Assembly: GCF_900177775.1 (NCBI RefSeq)
Contig: NZ_FXWH01000002.1
Coordinates: forward strand, 246,175 to 310,174
Source: Pseudidiomarina planktonica
GTDB taxonomy: Bacteria; Pseudomonadota; Gammaproteobacteria; Enterobacterales; Alteromonadaceae
Direction of reading: 5' to 3'
Length of the DNA: 64,000 nt
How positions within the stretch are numbered: position 1 is the first letter of the stretch; every line of letters starts with the position of its first letter. The position numbers and the translations under genes were made by a program. The notes beneath the pieces are model-generated. The model saw nothing but the letters and a program-made list of their open reading frames with translations, had not been told where the DNA came from and did no database searches. This document shows, one piece after another, positions 38,602 through 47,492 of this stretch.

Positions 38602-38676
38602 GCGGGAATAGCTCAGTGGTAGAGCACAACCTTGCCAAGGTTGGGGTCGCGAGTTCGAATCTCGTTTCCCGCTCCA
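38602..38676 (+). tRNA. tRNA-Gly (GCC), copy 1
   Basis: 75 nt including encoded CCA. The acceptor stem GCGGGAA pairs with TTCCCGC, the anticodon loop is CTTGCCAAG (anticodon GCC), and the T arm GTTCGAATC is intact. The D loop is one base shorter than in the E. coli glyV type. It lies between orn and an identical second copy, the location of the glyVXY genes in E. coli. Confidence 0.98.
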
Positions 38677-38729
38677 AATCGTGACCGCCTTCACAAGGTC
38701 ACAGCGACAACATCCTCAAGTATATCTAT

Positions 38730-38804
38730 GCGGGAATAGCTCAGTGGTAGAGCACAACCTTGCCAAGGTTGGGGTCGCGAGTTCGAATCTCGTTTCCCGC
38801 TCCA
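38730..38804 (+). tRNA. tRNA-Gly (GCC), copy 2
   Basis: Identical over all 75 nt to copy 1, with encoded CCA. The 53-base spacer contains GTGACC / GGTCAC (38681-38702), which can fold between the two tRNAs and may guide processing. Cotranscription with copy 1 is likely. Confidence 0.98.
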
Positions 38805-38853
38805 TATTTTATCGATAGAATTTGCTGCTAAAGAAATTGCCTGTGAACCAATC

Positions 38854-40263
38854 ATGCAAAAATTACTGATCATTGGTGGTGGTTTTAGCGCCGTGGCATT
38901 AACGTGCCAACTGTTGAAACAGCCAATCCCGCAGCACATTTACATTATTGCACCCAAAGCAACCTGGTTCGGGGGTATCGCCTATCGTTGCGCGGCGCGC
39001 AATCATCGCTTGAATGTGGTGGCTGGCAATATGAGTCTGTACCCACAACATCCCCATGATTTCGTAAACTTCCTTTGTGAACAAGCTGAGTTTAGTGCTA
39101 CTCCACGCGAGGAGCTGCTAAAAAGCTTCGTGGAACGTCGCTGGTACGGCGCTTATTTGCAGCAGCGAGTGACGCAAGCGCAGCGCTCAGGAGCCTCGGT
39201 TGGGCACAGCGTTGAATGGATTGATGGGCAGGTGAGCAGCCTACAGGCCCATTTGACGAGCGTGCAAATAACCTGTAGCAACGGTGAGCAGTTGGAAGCC
39301 AATCGGGTGGTAATAGCGACTGGAAACAAGCCTTCCGAACCACCGTGGGCCAACTGCTTAGAGTCACCAGACTTAAAGCATCTGCCAATTCTGGTTTCGA
39401 ATCCATGGATTGCAAAATTTCCTCATCCCGTCGACCAGAACCTGCCAGTGGTTTTGATTGGTGCGGGGTTAACTATGGTAGATACGTATTTAGCACTGCG
39501 TTCGCAAGGTATTGGTAATCCAGTTATCGCTTTATCCCGCAAGGGATTGGCGCCGCTTCCGCACAGCTTCGCTACATTGACCGACATTGGTGTGAATCCG
39601 CATGAGTTTGGCGAACAATTTGTGCGCCTGAAATCGTTGAAACAGCAACTGTTATTAGCCGCCCGAACGTTGCGTACGCTGGCGAAACAGGGAATTTCAC
39701 CGGAAGCCTTCGTAGCTGCGATAAGAGAACACGTGCAGTCCATCTGGCGGCAATGGACCATCGCCGAAAAGCAACAGTTTATGCGCCATCTCGCTAGTCG
39801 CTGGAACGTCATTCGCCATCGCGTACCCGGTGATATTTATGCCACCTTGCAGCAGGATCAACAGCTGCGCCGGCTAATCTATCAACAGGCACGGCTGACG
39901 AGTATTTCCGGACATGCCGAAGCACTGACTGTTCAGTTAAGTCATAACAACGGGAGTACTTCGCAGATTGAAGCATCGTTGGTGGTAAATTGTACTGGGC
40001 CATCCCGCAACGGAGTCACTTCAGTCGACGCTCCTCTATTTGCTGAAATAAAGCGCGGCCGTTATCAAGTTGATGCGTTGGGGTTCGGCGTTGCTGCTGA
40101 CCCGAAATCTTTTGCTGTGCTGGAACATACAGGAGAGCCATCAAAACTCGTTTACGTACTGGGCAGCTTGTTACGTGGTGCTTTATGGGAAACTACTGCA
40201 GTTCCTGACATTCGTGTGCTTGCACATCAACTGGCTGACAGCTTAGCGGCCAAGCCGGCTTAA
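38854..40263 (+). CDS. FAD/NAD(P)-binding oxidoreductase
   Basis: 469-residue flavoprotein of the FAD-NAD(P)-binding (YdhS-like) family. The N-terminal dinucleotide motif GGGFSAVALT is at about 7-16, and a second nucleotide-binding segment (VVLIGAGLTMVDTYLAL) is near residue 200. The GNKPSEPPW region and the C-terminal GLGVAAD-like segment (GFGVAADPKS) are typical. Reaction and substrate are unknown. It starts 49 bases after the second tRNA-Gly, with no good ribosome-binding site; the ATG at 38854 is the best available. Convergent with the VOC gene. Confidence 0.8.
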   Translation: MQKLLIIGGGFSAVALTCQLLKQPIPQHIYIIAPKATWFGGIAYRCAARNHRLNVVAGNMSLYPQHPHDFVNFLCEQAEFSATPREELLKSFVERRWYGAYLQQRVTQAQRSGASVGHSVEWIDGQVSSLQAHLTSVQITCSNGEQLEANRVVIATGNKPSEPPWANCLESPDLKHLPILVSNPWIAKFPHPVDQNLPVVLIGAGLTMVDTYLALRSQGIGNPVIALSRKGLAPLPHSFATLTDIGVNPHEFGEQFVRLKSLKQQLLLAARTLRTLAKQGISPEAFVAAIREHVQSIWRQWTIAEKQQFMRHLASRWNVIRHRVPGDIYATLQQDQQLRRLIYQQARLTSISGHAEALTVQLSHNNGSTSQIEASLVVNCTGPSRNGVTSVDAPLFAEIKRGRYQVDALGFGVAADPKSFAVLEHTGEPSKLVYVLGSLLRGALWETTAVPDIRVLAHQLADSLAAKPA

Positions 40264-40346
40264 TAAAAAAGCAGCCGAAATCCCCCGTTTCCATACGTCG
40301 GAATACACCTTGCAAGGCCAAAATGCGCTGCTCTTTGTTACTTCCC

Positions 40347-40781
40347 TTAAGGAATGGGTTCCCACAGTTGAATGGGGTTACCTTCAGGGTCTTCCAGTCG
40401 CGCAAAGCGCCCATTTGGATAGGTTTCAGGATCGAGAGTAACTTCGATGTCAGCAGCTTCTAGCTGCGCAATCATGGCGTCTAAATCTTTTACCCGAAAG
40501 TTAATCATCCAGCGCTGCTCGTTGCGGCCAAAGTATTGGGTTTTATCATTGAATACACCGAATACCGTAGCACCAGCTTGTTGCTGCCAGGGCTGCTCTT
40601 CATAGGTTGTCGGTGTTTTTTTAACACCCAGATGCTGCTCGTACCAAGTTGCCAGTTTGGCTGGATTTTCGGCTTTAAAGAAGAATCCACCTATGCCTTC
40701 TACTTCTTCTTTGGCACTAGCCGGCAGTGCTGTCATGCAAATAAAAATAAGTGTTAATAATAACTTGATTGTTGCTTGCAT
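40347..40781 (-). CDS. Exported VOC (glyoxalase-like) protein
   Basis: 144 residues. It has a signal peptide (KLLLTLIFICMTALPASA, cleavage near residue 23) and then a single vicinal-oxygen-chelate domain: GIGGFFFKAENPAKLATWY, the WMINFRV strand, the DLDAMIAQLEAA helix and a closing RLEDPEGNPIQLWEP with the metal-ligand Glu. Most VOC proteins are cytoplasmic; an exported one is unusual. Substrate unknown. The upstream region is divergent with maoP. Confidence 0.8.
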   Translation of the reverse strand: MQATIKLLLTLIFICMTALPASAKEEVEGIGGFFFKAENPAKLATWYEQHLGVKKTPTTYEEQPWQQQAGATVFGVFNDKTQYFGRNEQRWMINFRVKDLDAMIAQLEAADIEVTLDPETYPNGRFARLEDPEGNPIQLWEPIP

Positions 40782-40881
40782 TGGTCGTGCTCTTTCAGTT
40801 GATGAATAGCCAAAGTAGCCGCTTTTCGTGCCCTTGTCGAATTCTTGAAACTACTGATTTACATGACAATTGAAAAAAACA

Positions 40882-40910
40882 TTGACAAGATTTAATTACC
40901 ACTCTATATC
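40882..40910 (+). promoter_or_regulatory. Sigma-70 promoter for maoP
   Basis: TTGACA (40882-40887), 17 bases, TATATC (40905-40910), about 64 bases upstream of the maoP ATG. The leader then contains a hairpin ATGCGA-N9-TCGCAT (40923-40943). Confidence 0.62.
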
Positions 40911-40973
40911 GTCTGACATGAAATGCGATAGCAGTTTTCGCATGGTGTTGTTGGTTATGAGGAAGGGCTCACT

Positions 40974-41339
40974 ATGGCAACGGTAAATCGAGAGTTAGTC
41001 ATGAGAAAGTCATTTAATGACTTTAAAAATTATCCATACGGATTCGCCCGTTCCGGCGATTTCTCAATTCGTGAAAGCGACTTGTTGGCCAAGCATGGAA
41101 GCCTGATCAGTGCCTTAATGAGTGGTGAACTTGAACCGCAGAACAACGAAGAACAATCGTTGCTGCAGGTTGCCCGCGGCGAAAAAGCTGCCGAGTCGCC
41201 CATTGAGAAAACCTGGAGCAAATATCAGTCGCGTATTAATCGGCCGAAGGTTGGCAGCATGTATGGCCGCAGCCGTTATACTGACGACGCATTTGAGAGT
41301 GTGCCGGATCTGGACGACGATATTGTTGTTGAAGACTAA
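40974..41339 (+). CDS. maoP: Macrodomain Ori protein MaoP (DUF413)
   Basis: 121-residue DUF413 family protein, homologous to E. coli YifE/MaoP, which organises the Ori macrodomain together with the maoS site. The N-terminal SFNDFKNYPYGFARSGDFS and the internal LMSGELEPQNNEEQ segments define the family. The C-terminus is acidic. ATG at 40974 follows GGAAGG; an in-frame ATG at codon 11 is less likely. A maoS site cannot be identified by eye. It is convergent with the EAL-CBS-GGDEF gene. Confidence 0.9.
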   Translation: MATVNRELVMRKSFNDFKNYPYGFARSGDFSIRESDLLAKHGSLISALMSGELEPQNNEEQSLLQVARGEKAAESPIEKTWSKYQSRINRPKVGSMYGRSRYTDDAFESVPDLDDDIVVED

Positions 41340-41355
41340 GTACTGCTGAAACCTT

Positions 41356-41381
41356 ATGGCGCGGCTATACAGCGGCGCCAT
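41356..41381. terminator. Hairpin between maoP and the EAL-CBS-GGDEF gene
   Basis: ATGGCGC (41356-41362) pairs with GCGCCAT (41375-41381) over a 12-base loop. The right arm lies in the last codons of the minus-strand gene. No T-run, so its function as terminator is tentative. Confidence 0.4.
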
Positions 41382-43167
41382 GATCGGCGTGGTCAGGCAA
41401 CTGTGCTGCCGGACGCCGCCGCCGACTGATAAAACAAACACTTTTGCCTGCTTGTTTCGCCTGTTTTTTTGCCTCTGAAGCCAGTACTGCCACGTCATGA
41501 TGCGACAAGCAGTGCGTCGCATCCGGTTTTACCACACCAATTGCTATACCCAACAAAGCATAAAAGGCTGTGCCTTTGGTACGTGTGGTGGCAACAATAC
41601 CACCGCGCAGCGCATCCTTTTGCGTGTAAAACTGCTGAATTTGGTTTTCAAAGCGGCTAATAACATTATCGCAGTGCTGTCGCCATTTACTGTTCTCCGC
41701 AAAAATAGCCACGAAATCATCACCACCTATATGGCCGACAAAGTGCCCCTCGGCCAAAATTTCCTCGCGCAGAATATCGCCAACCCACTGCAGCAGTTTG
41801 TCGCCGTTACCATAGCCATATACGTCGTTGTAGGGCTTGAAGTTGTTTAAATCAAAGTAGGCCACGCGAAAGGCTTCACCGCTACCCAGCCATTTATCAA
41901 TTTCTCGGTAAATAGGTACATTACCTGGCAACAGCGTTAACGGGTTCGCATAACGGGCATTCTGAATCCGTAAATCGGTAATTTTTCGTAGTAAGTTACG
42001 TACTGAAGCAACACCCTGATAGCAACCATCTTTGGTAATCATCAATTGTCGGGACACATCAATTTGATGGTCTTCGGTAATGAGCTGGCTAACATGATCA
42101 AGCGGGGTGTCAAACTCAACAATCAGCGGGTTGTGGTCCATTACCCGGGTAACAGATTTGTTGGCATAAAGTGCCCGGCCATAGGAACCAGAGAATAATT
42201 CCATGAGACGCTCGCGTCGTACCAGGCCAACTGCACGCTGGCCGTCAACCACGGGTAGCGACAATAACTCAGGTTCCTGCACAAACATGTCGAGTACGGC
42301 CAGTGCAGCAGTGGGGGGGCTTACGGTAGGTACTACTTCTTGTAGCAGACCAATGGTTTCGGTTTGCGAGTTAGCGCGCGAGCGCAGCTGTGATAATTTT
42401 TCAGCCGGCAAGCCCTGCAATGGCTCAGCTTGGGGACGCCCGAGCAGATAGCCCTGGCAAATATGAATACCAAGCTGCTGTAGCTGACGCAGTTCTTCAA
42501 TGCATTCAATACCTTCGGCAATAACCTTGGCGTGCATGGCACGAGCAAGGCCCAATATGCTTTGCACGAACTCACGTTTAACCGCGTCGCGATGAATATT
42601 GGCAATAAAATACCGGTCAATTTTAACGTAGTCGGGGCGCAGCTCAGACCATAACTGTAACCCTGAATAACCAGCGCCTAAATCATCGATGGCAATTAAG
42701 AATCCGGCATCACGATATCTTTGTATCGCAACTTTTAAAATACTGGGGTCATCAACCGGATACTTTTCAGAAAGCTCTATAACGACACGTTTAGCGGAAA
42801 TCCCAAGTTGCTTCGCCATGGCTAGAGTGCAGCCTTGCGGATGACCATGCTCGCGCAACACATTCGGGTTAATGTTCAGAAACAGGTAGTCCGACATACA
42901 GCTTTGATGAAAGCGATTAAAGGCTGCTTCACGGCAGTTAATTTCAAGTTCGGAAAGCAACTGGTGCTGTTGCGCTACTCGGAAAATATCGTTGGGGTAT
43001 TCCAGCGGGTGACCAACGGGGCCACGAATGAGGGCTTCGTGCCCAATAATTTGCCCTGACAGGGTATCAATAATTGGCTGGAATATGGGATGTAACTGAC
43101 GCTGCCGCAATAAGCCACGCAGGCTTTCTGCTTCGCTGCTGTCATTGACTGACACTGCTAGAGTCAT
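41365..43167 (-). CDS. EAL - CBS pair - GGDEF signalling protein
   Basis: 600-residue cytoplasmic protein with an uncommon order: EAL first (about 25-260), a tandem CBS pair (about 275-395) and GGDEF last (about 405-585). The EAL site looks complete: E44 in EALIRG, N99, E131, D161 and D162 in DDLGAGYSG, K182 and E218. The GGDEF signature is GGDDF (481-485), a conservative change that may or may not retain cyclase activity. CBS domains often bind adenine nucleotides, so energy status may control activity. No membrane segment. Net effect on c-di-GMP is undetermined. Confidence 0.88.
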   Translation of the reverse strand: MTLAVSVNDSSEAESLRGLLRQRQLHPIFQPIIDTLSGQIIGHEALIRGPVGHPLEYPNDIFRVAQQHQLLSELEINCREAAFNRFHQSCMSDYLFLNINPNVLREHGHPQGCTLAMAKQLGISAKRVVIELSEKYPVDDPSILKVAIQRYRDAGFLIAIDDLGAGYSGLQLWSELRPDYVKIDRYFIANIHRDAVKREFVQSILGLARAMHAKVIAEGIECIEELRQLQQLGIHICQGYLLGRPQAEPLQGLPAEKLSQLRSRANSQTETIGLLQEVVPTVSPPTAALAVLDMFVQEPELLSLPVVDGQRAVGLVRRERLMELFSGSYGRALYANKSVTRVMDHNPLIVEFDTPLDHVSQLITEDHQIDVSRQLMITKDGCYQGVASVRNLLRKITDLRIQNARYANPLTLLPGNVPIYREIDKWLGSGEAFRVAYFDLNNFKPYNDVYGYGNGDKLLQWVGDILREEILAEGHFVGHIGGDDFVAIFAENSKWRQHCDNVISRFENQIQQFYTQKDALRGGIVATTRTKGTAFYALLGIAIGVVKPDATHCLSHHDVAVLASEAKKQAKQAGKSVCFISRRRRPAAQLPDHADHGAAV

Positions 43168-43240
43168 AAAATTCCACGCAAAATGCTAAGGGCTTATTTG
43201 ACTAGTCTACGCAGTTTCAATGACTTTTTTATGACAGCGA

Positions 43241-43258
43241 CGCTGCCTGTCGGCAGCG
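43241..43258. other. GC-rich hairpin after purD
   Basis: CGCTGCC-TGTC-GGCAGCG, a perfect 7-base-pair stem with a four-base loop, 13 bases beyond the purD stop. No T-run follows on the purD strand, so it is either a weak terminator or a 3' stabiliser. Confidence 0.5.
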
Positions 43259-43270
43259 CCTGCTTGATTA

Positions 43271-44557
43271 CTACTTAGTTTCCCGACGTATGGCCTGATG
43301 ACCAATATCGGTACGGAAATAAACCTGGTCCCAACTAATAGTGTGGGTAAGTTCGTAAGCCCGTTTTTGCGCTGCAGTTACTGTGGCGCCTAACGCAGTG
43401 GCACATAGTACCCGACCACCGTTAGTCACAACCTCACCGTTTTGCTCACTGGTACCGGCGTGAAACACTTTAATGTCTTCACCTTTAAGCGTATCTAAAC
43501 CCTGAATCACGTCGCCTTTCTTATATGACTCGGGGTAACCGCCGGCAGCCAATACCACGCCCAGTGCCGGCCGCTCATCAAACTCAATGCTGGTGTCGGC
43601 AAGCTTACCATCAACTGCTTTCAGACAAAGCTCAGCTAAATCCGATTGCAGCCGCATCATAATGGGTTGGGTTTCAGGGTCACCAAAGCGACAGTTAAAC
43701 TCCAGTACTTTCGAAGTGCCATCGGGAGCGACCATTAAGCCGGCATATAAAAAGCCGGTATAGGTGTTACCTTCAGCAGCCATGCCTTCAACCGTTGGTT
43801 GAATCACATGTTGCATAACCCAGTCGTGCACCTTGGCGGTTACTACCGGAGCAGGTGAATAGGCGCCCATACCACCAGTATTCGGGCCTTTGTCACCGTT
43901 GTCGCGTGCTTTGTGATCTTGCGAGGAAGCGAACGGCAACGCGGTTTTGCCATCAACCATCACAATAAAGCTAGCTTCTTCACCAACCAGGAATTCTTCA
44001 ATAACTACACGGCTACCGGCATCACCAAACTTGTTGCCAGAGAGCATGTCGTCAATAGCATCGTTCGCCTGTTGCTCCGACTCCGCAATGATAACGCCTT
44101 TGCCTGCTGCTAAACCGTCGGCCTTAATAACAATAGGCGTACCCTGTTCGCGTACGTAAGCTTTGGCGTCATCAACAGCAGTGAAAGTAGCGTAAGCGGC
44201 GGTTGGTATATTATGGCGAGCCAGAAAGTCTTTGCTGAAAGCTTTAGAACCTTCCAACTGCGCAGCCGCCTGAGTTGGACCAAATATTTTCAGTCCAGTC
44301 TCACGAAAGCGATCTACAACACCAGCTACTAACGGCGCTTCCGGCCCTACGATGGTAAGGCCGATAGCTTCACTGTTGGCAAATGTCAGCAGTGCGTCAA
44401 TATCATCCGCTGCAATAGCAACATTTGAAATGGAGGGTTCCAACGCCGTGCCGGCGTTACCCGGAGCCACAAATACATGTTCAACTTGTTGTGCTTGCGC
44501 TGCTTTCCAAGCCAGCGCGTGCTCGCGGCCACCACCGCCAATTACCAATACTTTCAT
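43271..44557 (-). CDS. purD: Phosphoribosylamine-glycine ligase
   Basis: ATP-grasp enzyme (GAR synthetase), second step of purine synthesis. 428 residues. It starts MKVLVIGGGGREHALAWK; ATP-grasp segments include VIKADGLAAGKGV and DHKARDNGDKGPNTGGMGAY, and LEFNCRFGDPETQ contains metal ligands. In E. coli purD directly follows purH; here an exported methyltransferase gene lies between them, 27 bases upstream of purD. No PurR-type operator is seen before purH or purD. Confidence 0.97.
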   Translation of the reverse strand: MKVLVIGGGGREHALAWKAAQAQQVEHVFVAPGNAGTALEPSISNVAIAADDIDALLTFANSEAIGLTIVGPEAPLVAGVVDRFRETGLKIFGPTQAAAQLEGSKAFSKDFLARHNIPTAAYATFTAVDDAKAYVREQGTPIVIKADGLAAGKGVIIAESEQQANDAIDDMLSGNKFGDAGSRVVIEEFLVGEEASFIVMVDGKTALPFASSQDHKARDNGDKGPNTGGMGAYSPAPVVTAKVHDWVMQHVIQPTVEGMAAEGNTYTGFLYAGLMVAPDGTSKVLEFNCRFGDPETQPIMMRLQSDLAELCLKAVDGKLADTSIEFDERPALGVVLAAGGYPESYKKGDVIQGLDTLKGEDIKVFHAGTSEQNGEVVTNGGRVLCATALGATVTAAQKRAYELTHTISWDQVYFRTDIGHQAIRRETK

Positions 44558-44584
44558 GTGCCGTTATAGCTCTCTTGTTAAAGG

Positions 44585-45430
44585 TTACGGAAGTTCTGGT
44601 TTTACAAATTTCAAGGTGAAGCGATCGCTTTCACCAATAGCCAGATATTTGTCACGGTCTTCTTCACCCAGTGCGAGTGTTGGTGGTAACGACCACACAC
44701 CACGCGGATAATCAGCCGTGTCATTTGGATTCGCATTTACGTCACTGGAGCCAATCAGCTCAAAGCCTACCGCTTCGGCGTACTGAACCGCCCAGCTTTC
44801 TTTCATATAGCCGCTTTCTTTAGCCGCTTCATCGGAACGCGTTTCCGGTAAACGGTGATCGACCACACCAAGCACACCACCTGGCTTCAAGGCTTTGTAG
44901 AACGAGGTGAAGGCATTCTTCACGCCGTCTTCGCCACCTTGCATGTACCAGTTATGCAGGTTGCGGAAGGTTAGTACCATATCAGCACTGCCGGCAGGCG
45001 CTACTTCGTACTCTTTATCGGGTGCGAAGTCGGTCACTACTATTTCACTGAAGGCTGGTTCATTTTCAACACGCTCAACAAAGTTAGCGCGTGAACGCTG
45101 GTAATACTCGCGTTCACTAGATGCAGGGAAGTGTGCTGCATAAAGCTTACCGTTTTCTTTCAGGTAAGGGGCAAGAATTTCGGTATACCAGCCGCCGCCC
45201 GGTGAAATTTCGACCACGGTCATGTCCGGTTGAATACCGAAAAAGGCCAGAGTGTCTGCCGGATTACGGAACTCATCTCGGGCCTTGTTTTTATCACTGC
45301 GCACATCAGCGTTCACAGCTTCCAGTAATTTCGGGTCGCTGTTGTGATGATCCGCTAAAGCAGAACCTGAGAAAGAAAAGCTAAGCGCTGCTACTAGCGC
45401 CGTTGTATAAAACTTAGTTAAGGCTGTCAT
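44585..45430 (-). CDS. Exported SAM-dependent methyltransferase-like protein
   Basis: 281 residues. I chose ATG at 45430 (AGGA upstream); a TTG form from 45451 is possible. A clear signal peptide (ALVAALSFSFSGSALA) is followed by a class I methyltransferase fold: TVVEISPGGGWYTEILAPYL is motif I, ADMVLTFRNLHNW and LKPGGVLGVVDHR are later motifs. This resembles the COG4798-type predicted methyltransferases, many of which carry signal peptides. SAM is not known to be present outside the cytoplasm, so the activity is puzzling. It sits between purH and purD. Confidence 0.85.
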   Translation of the reverse strand: MTALTKFYTTALVAALSFSFSGSALADHHNSDPKLLEAVNADVRSDKNKARDEFRNPADTLAFFGIQPDMTVVEISPGGGWYTEILAPYLKENGKLYAAHFPASSEREYYQRSRANFVERVENEPAFSEIVVTDFAPDKEYEVAPAGSADMVLTFRNLHNWYMQGGEDGVKNAFTSFYKALKPGGVLGVVDHRLPETRSDEAAKESGYMKESWAVQYAEAVGFELIGSSDVNANPNDTADYPRGVWSLPPTLALGEEDRDKYLAIGESDRFTLKFVKPELP

Positions 45431-45513
45431 TGCATAATCCTTTTGTATCAAACGAAAGTTTCTAATGAATCAACAGTTTCCACTAGTCTAATACGAACGA
45501 ACAACGCTTGCTC

Positions 45514-45533
45514 GATCATTTCTCAAAATGATC
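45514..45533. other. Hairpin between purH and the methyltransferase gene
   Basis: GATCATTT-CTCA-AAATGATC, a perfect 8-base-pair stem, 18 bases after the purH stop. No T-run. It could stabilise the purH 3' end or reduce read-through into the methyltransferase gene. Confidence 0.45.
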
Positions 45534-45551
45534 ATTTCGGCAGTAACTGGC

Positions 45552-47120
45552 TTAGTGACGGAAATGGCGCATGCCGGTAAATACCATGGCAATGCCATGC
45601 TCGTTAGCGGCTGCAATAATTTCGTCGTCACGAATAGAACCACCCGGCTGAATAATAGCTTTGATTCCGGCTTCCGCTGCAGCATCAATGCCATCGCGGA
45701 ATGGGAAGAAAGCATCGGATGCCATCACTGAACCAGCTACTTGCAGGTTTTCATCCGCAGCTTTAATGCCAGCAATTTTTGCGCTGTAAACGCGGCTCAT
45801 TTGACCCGCACCAACGCCAATAGTCATGGAATCTTTGGCATAAACAATAGCGTTAGATTTTACAAATTTTGCCACTTTCCAGCAGAACAACAAGTCACGA
45901 ATCTGTGCCTCGGTTGGTTCTACTTTGGTAACTACTTTTAAGTCTGCGGCATTAATTTGACCGTGGTCAGCGTCTTGCACTAATAAGCCGCCGTTAACGC
46001 GCTTGTAGTCATAAGCTGGGCTGCGCTCGGCTGGCCACTGGCCACATTCCAATAAACGCACATTGGCTTTGCTGGCCACGGCTTCACGAGCTTCCGCGCT
46101 TACCACCGGGGCAATAATCACTTCCACAAACTGCTGTGCCACTATGGCTTCGGCGGTGGCTTTATCTAACTCACGGTTGAAGGCAATAATGCCACCGAAG
46201 GCCGAGGTTGGGTCGGTTTTAAACGCCCGCGCATAGGCGTCAGTAATGGTTTCGCCAATAGCAACGCCACAAGGGTTAGCATGCTTCACAATAACGCAGG
46301 CTGGTTCACTAAAAGATTTCACACATTCTAGTGCGGCATCCGTGTCGGCAATGTTATTGAAGGATAAAGCTTTGCCCTGCAGCTGAGTTGCCGTGGCCAC
46401 TGAGGCTTCTGCTGGCTGGCTTTCAACATAAAAAGCGGCTTGCTGATGGCTGTTTTCGCCGTAGCGCAGGCTTTGTTTTTTCTGTAATTGGGTATTAAAG
46501 GTGCGTGGGAAGCTGTCTTCCTGCTGTGGCAAACGCGCGCCGAAGTAATTCGCAATCATGCCGTCGTACTGGGCGGTGTGCTCAAATGCCTTAATGGCTA
46601 AGTCAAAGCGGGTAGGCAGGCTCAGCGAACCTTGCTGCGCATCCATTTCTGCCAGCACGCGGTCGTAATCAGCGGCGTTTACAATAATAGTTACATCGCG
46701 ATGATTCTTCGCCGCTGCACGAACCATGGTTGGGCCGCCAATGTCGATGTTCTCTACCGCGTCTTCGTGGCTGCAGTTTGGGTCTGCCACTGTGGCGGCA
46801 AATGGGTACAAGTTCACCACCACCATGTCGATAGGGGCGATACCATGCTCGCTCATTACCGCTTCGTCCTGCTCACGACGCCCGAGTATGCCGCCGTGTA
46901 CTTTTGGATGCAGCGTTTTCACGCGGCCATCCATAATCTCCGGGTGACCCGTATGCGTTGATACGTCGGTAACGGTAAGGCCGTGTTGGCGCAGAAGACT
47001 GGCGGTGCCACCAGTGGAAAGCAGTTCAATATTGCGTTCAGCCAAAGCCTGGGCGAATTCTACAATACCGGTTTTGTCGGACACACTTAACAGGGCGCGT
47101 TGAATAGGGCGAGCTTGCAT
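45552..47120 (-). CDS. purH: Bifunctional AICAR transformylase / IMP cyclohydrolase
   Basis: Catalyses the last two steps of IMP synthesis. 522 residues, the usual length. The N-terminal MGS-like cyclohydrolase domain (about 1-200) has [15 protein letters not shown] and LSTGGTA. The C-terminal transformylase (about 200-522) has [18 protein letters not shown] and KHANPCGVA with the catalytic Lys-His, and ends in PGGSIRDDE and [11 protein letters not shown]. It lies 69 bases downstream of fis, beyond the fis terminator; that gap is too short to show a clear promoter. Confidence 0.97.
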   Translation of the reverse strand: MQARPIQRALLSVSDKTGIVEFAQALAERNIELLSTGGTASLLRQHGLTVTDVSTHTGHPEIMDGRVKTLHPKVHGGILGRREQDEAVMSEHGIAPIDMVVVNLYPFAATVADPNCSHEDAVENIDIGGPTMVRAAAKNHRDVTIIVNAADYDRVLAEMDAQQGSLSLPTRFDLAIKAFEHTAQYDGMIANYFGARLPQQEDSFPRTFNTQLQKKQSLRYGENSHQQAAFYVESQPAEASVATATQLQGKALSFNNIADTDAALECVKSFSEPACVIVKHANPCGVAIGETITDAYARAFKTDPTSAFGGIIAFNRELDKATAEAIVAQQFVEVIIAPVVSAEAREAVASKANVRLLECGQWPAERSPAYDYKRVNGGLLVQDADHGQINAADLKVVTKVEPTEAQIRDLLFCWKVAKFVKSNAIVYAKDSMTIGVGAGQMSRVYSAKIAGIKAADENLQVAGSVMASDAFFPFRDGIDAAAEAGIKAIIQPGGSIRDDEIIAAANEHGIAMVFTGMRHFRH

Positions 47121-47147
47121 GATTCATTAACCTCTGAAATAAAAAAG

Positions 47148-47176
47148 AAAAAAGAGCACATAAGGCGCTCTTTTTT
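47148..47176 (-). terminator. Rho-independent terminator after fis
   Basis: Read on the minus strand, AAAAAAGAGC pairs with GCTCTTTTTT around a nine-base loop and ends in a T-run. It separates the dusB-fis unit from purH; A/T symmetry lets it work on either strand. Confidence 0.85.
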
Positions 47177-47189
47177 GGGACGGCAAAAC

Positions 47190-47483
47190 TTAGTTCATGC
47201 CGTATTTTTTCAGTTTTTTGCGTAGCGTACCGCGGTTGATGCCAAGCATTGTTGCTGCGCGGGTTTGATTGCCGCGAGTGTAAGTCATGACCTCTTCCAG
47301 CAATGGTGCCTCAACTTCGGCTAAAACCAACTCGTAAAACTCTTCCGGATCTTGTCCTTCCAGAGCTTGCAAAAAAGACCGGATTGCTTGCTTTACCGAA
47401 TCACGTAGTGGTTTTGGCTGGGCGTTGTTACCAATAGTCGTTAATGGGGATACCTGGTCACGATTTACGTTTTGATCAAACAT
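47190..47483 (-). CDS. fis: Nucleoid protein Fis
   Basis: 97-residue DNA-bending factor that activates rRNA promoters and shapes the nucleoid. The C-terminal helix-turn-helix ([20 protein letters not shown], ending KKLKKYGMN) is nearly identical to that of E. coli Fis, and the N-terminal beta-hairpin arm is present. It follows dusB by nine bases, the conserved dusB-fis operon, and a terminator follows. Confidence 0.98.
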   Translation of the reverse strand: MFDQNVNRDQVSPLTTIGNNAQPKPLRDSVKQAIRSFLQALEGQDPEEFYELVLAEVEAPLLEEVMTYTRGNQTRAATMLGINRGTLRKKLKKYGMN

Positions 47484-47492
47484 AGGTGCGCT

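Noticed and set aside
38602..38804. Duplicate tRNA-Gly as an integration-site duplication
   Set aside because: The flanks differ, no integrase follows, and E. coli also has tandem tRNA-Gly genes after orn. An ordinary tandem array is the simpler explanation.
45850..47189. PurR operator before purH
   Set aside because: No ACGCAAACG-type palindrome appears in the 69 bases upstream of purH, which hold only the fis terminator and a short leader.
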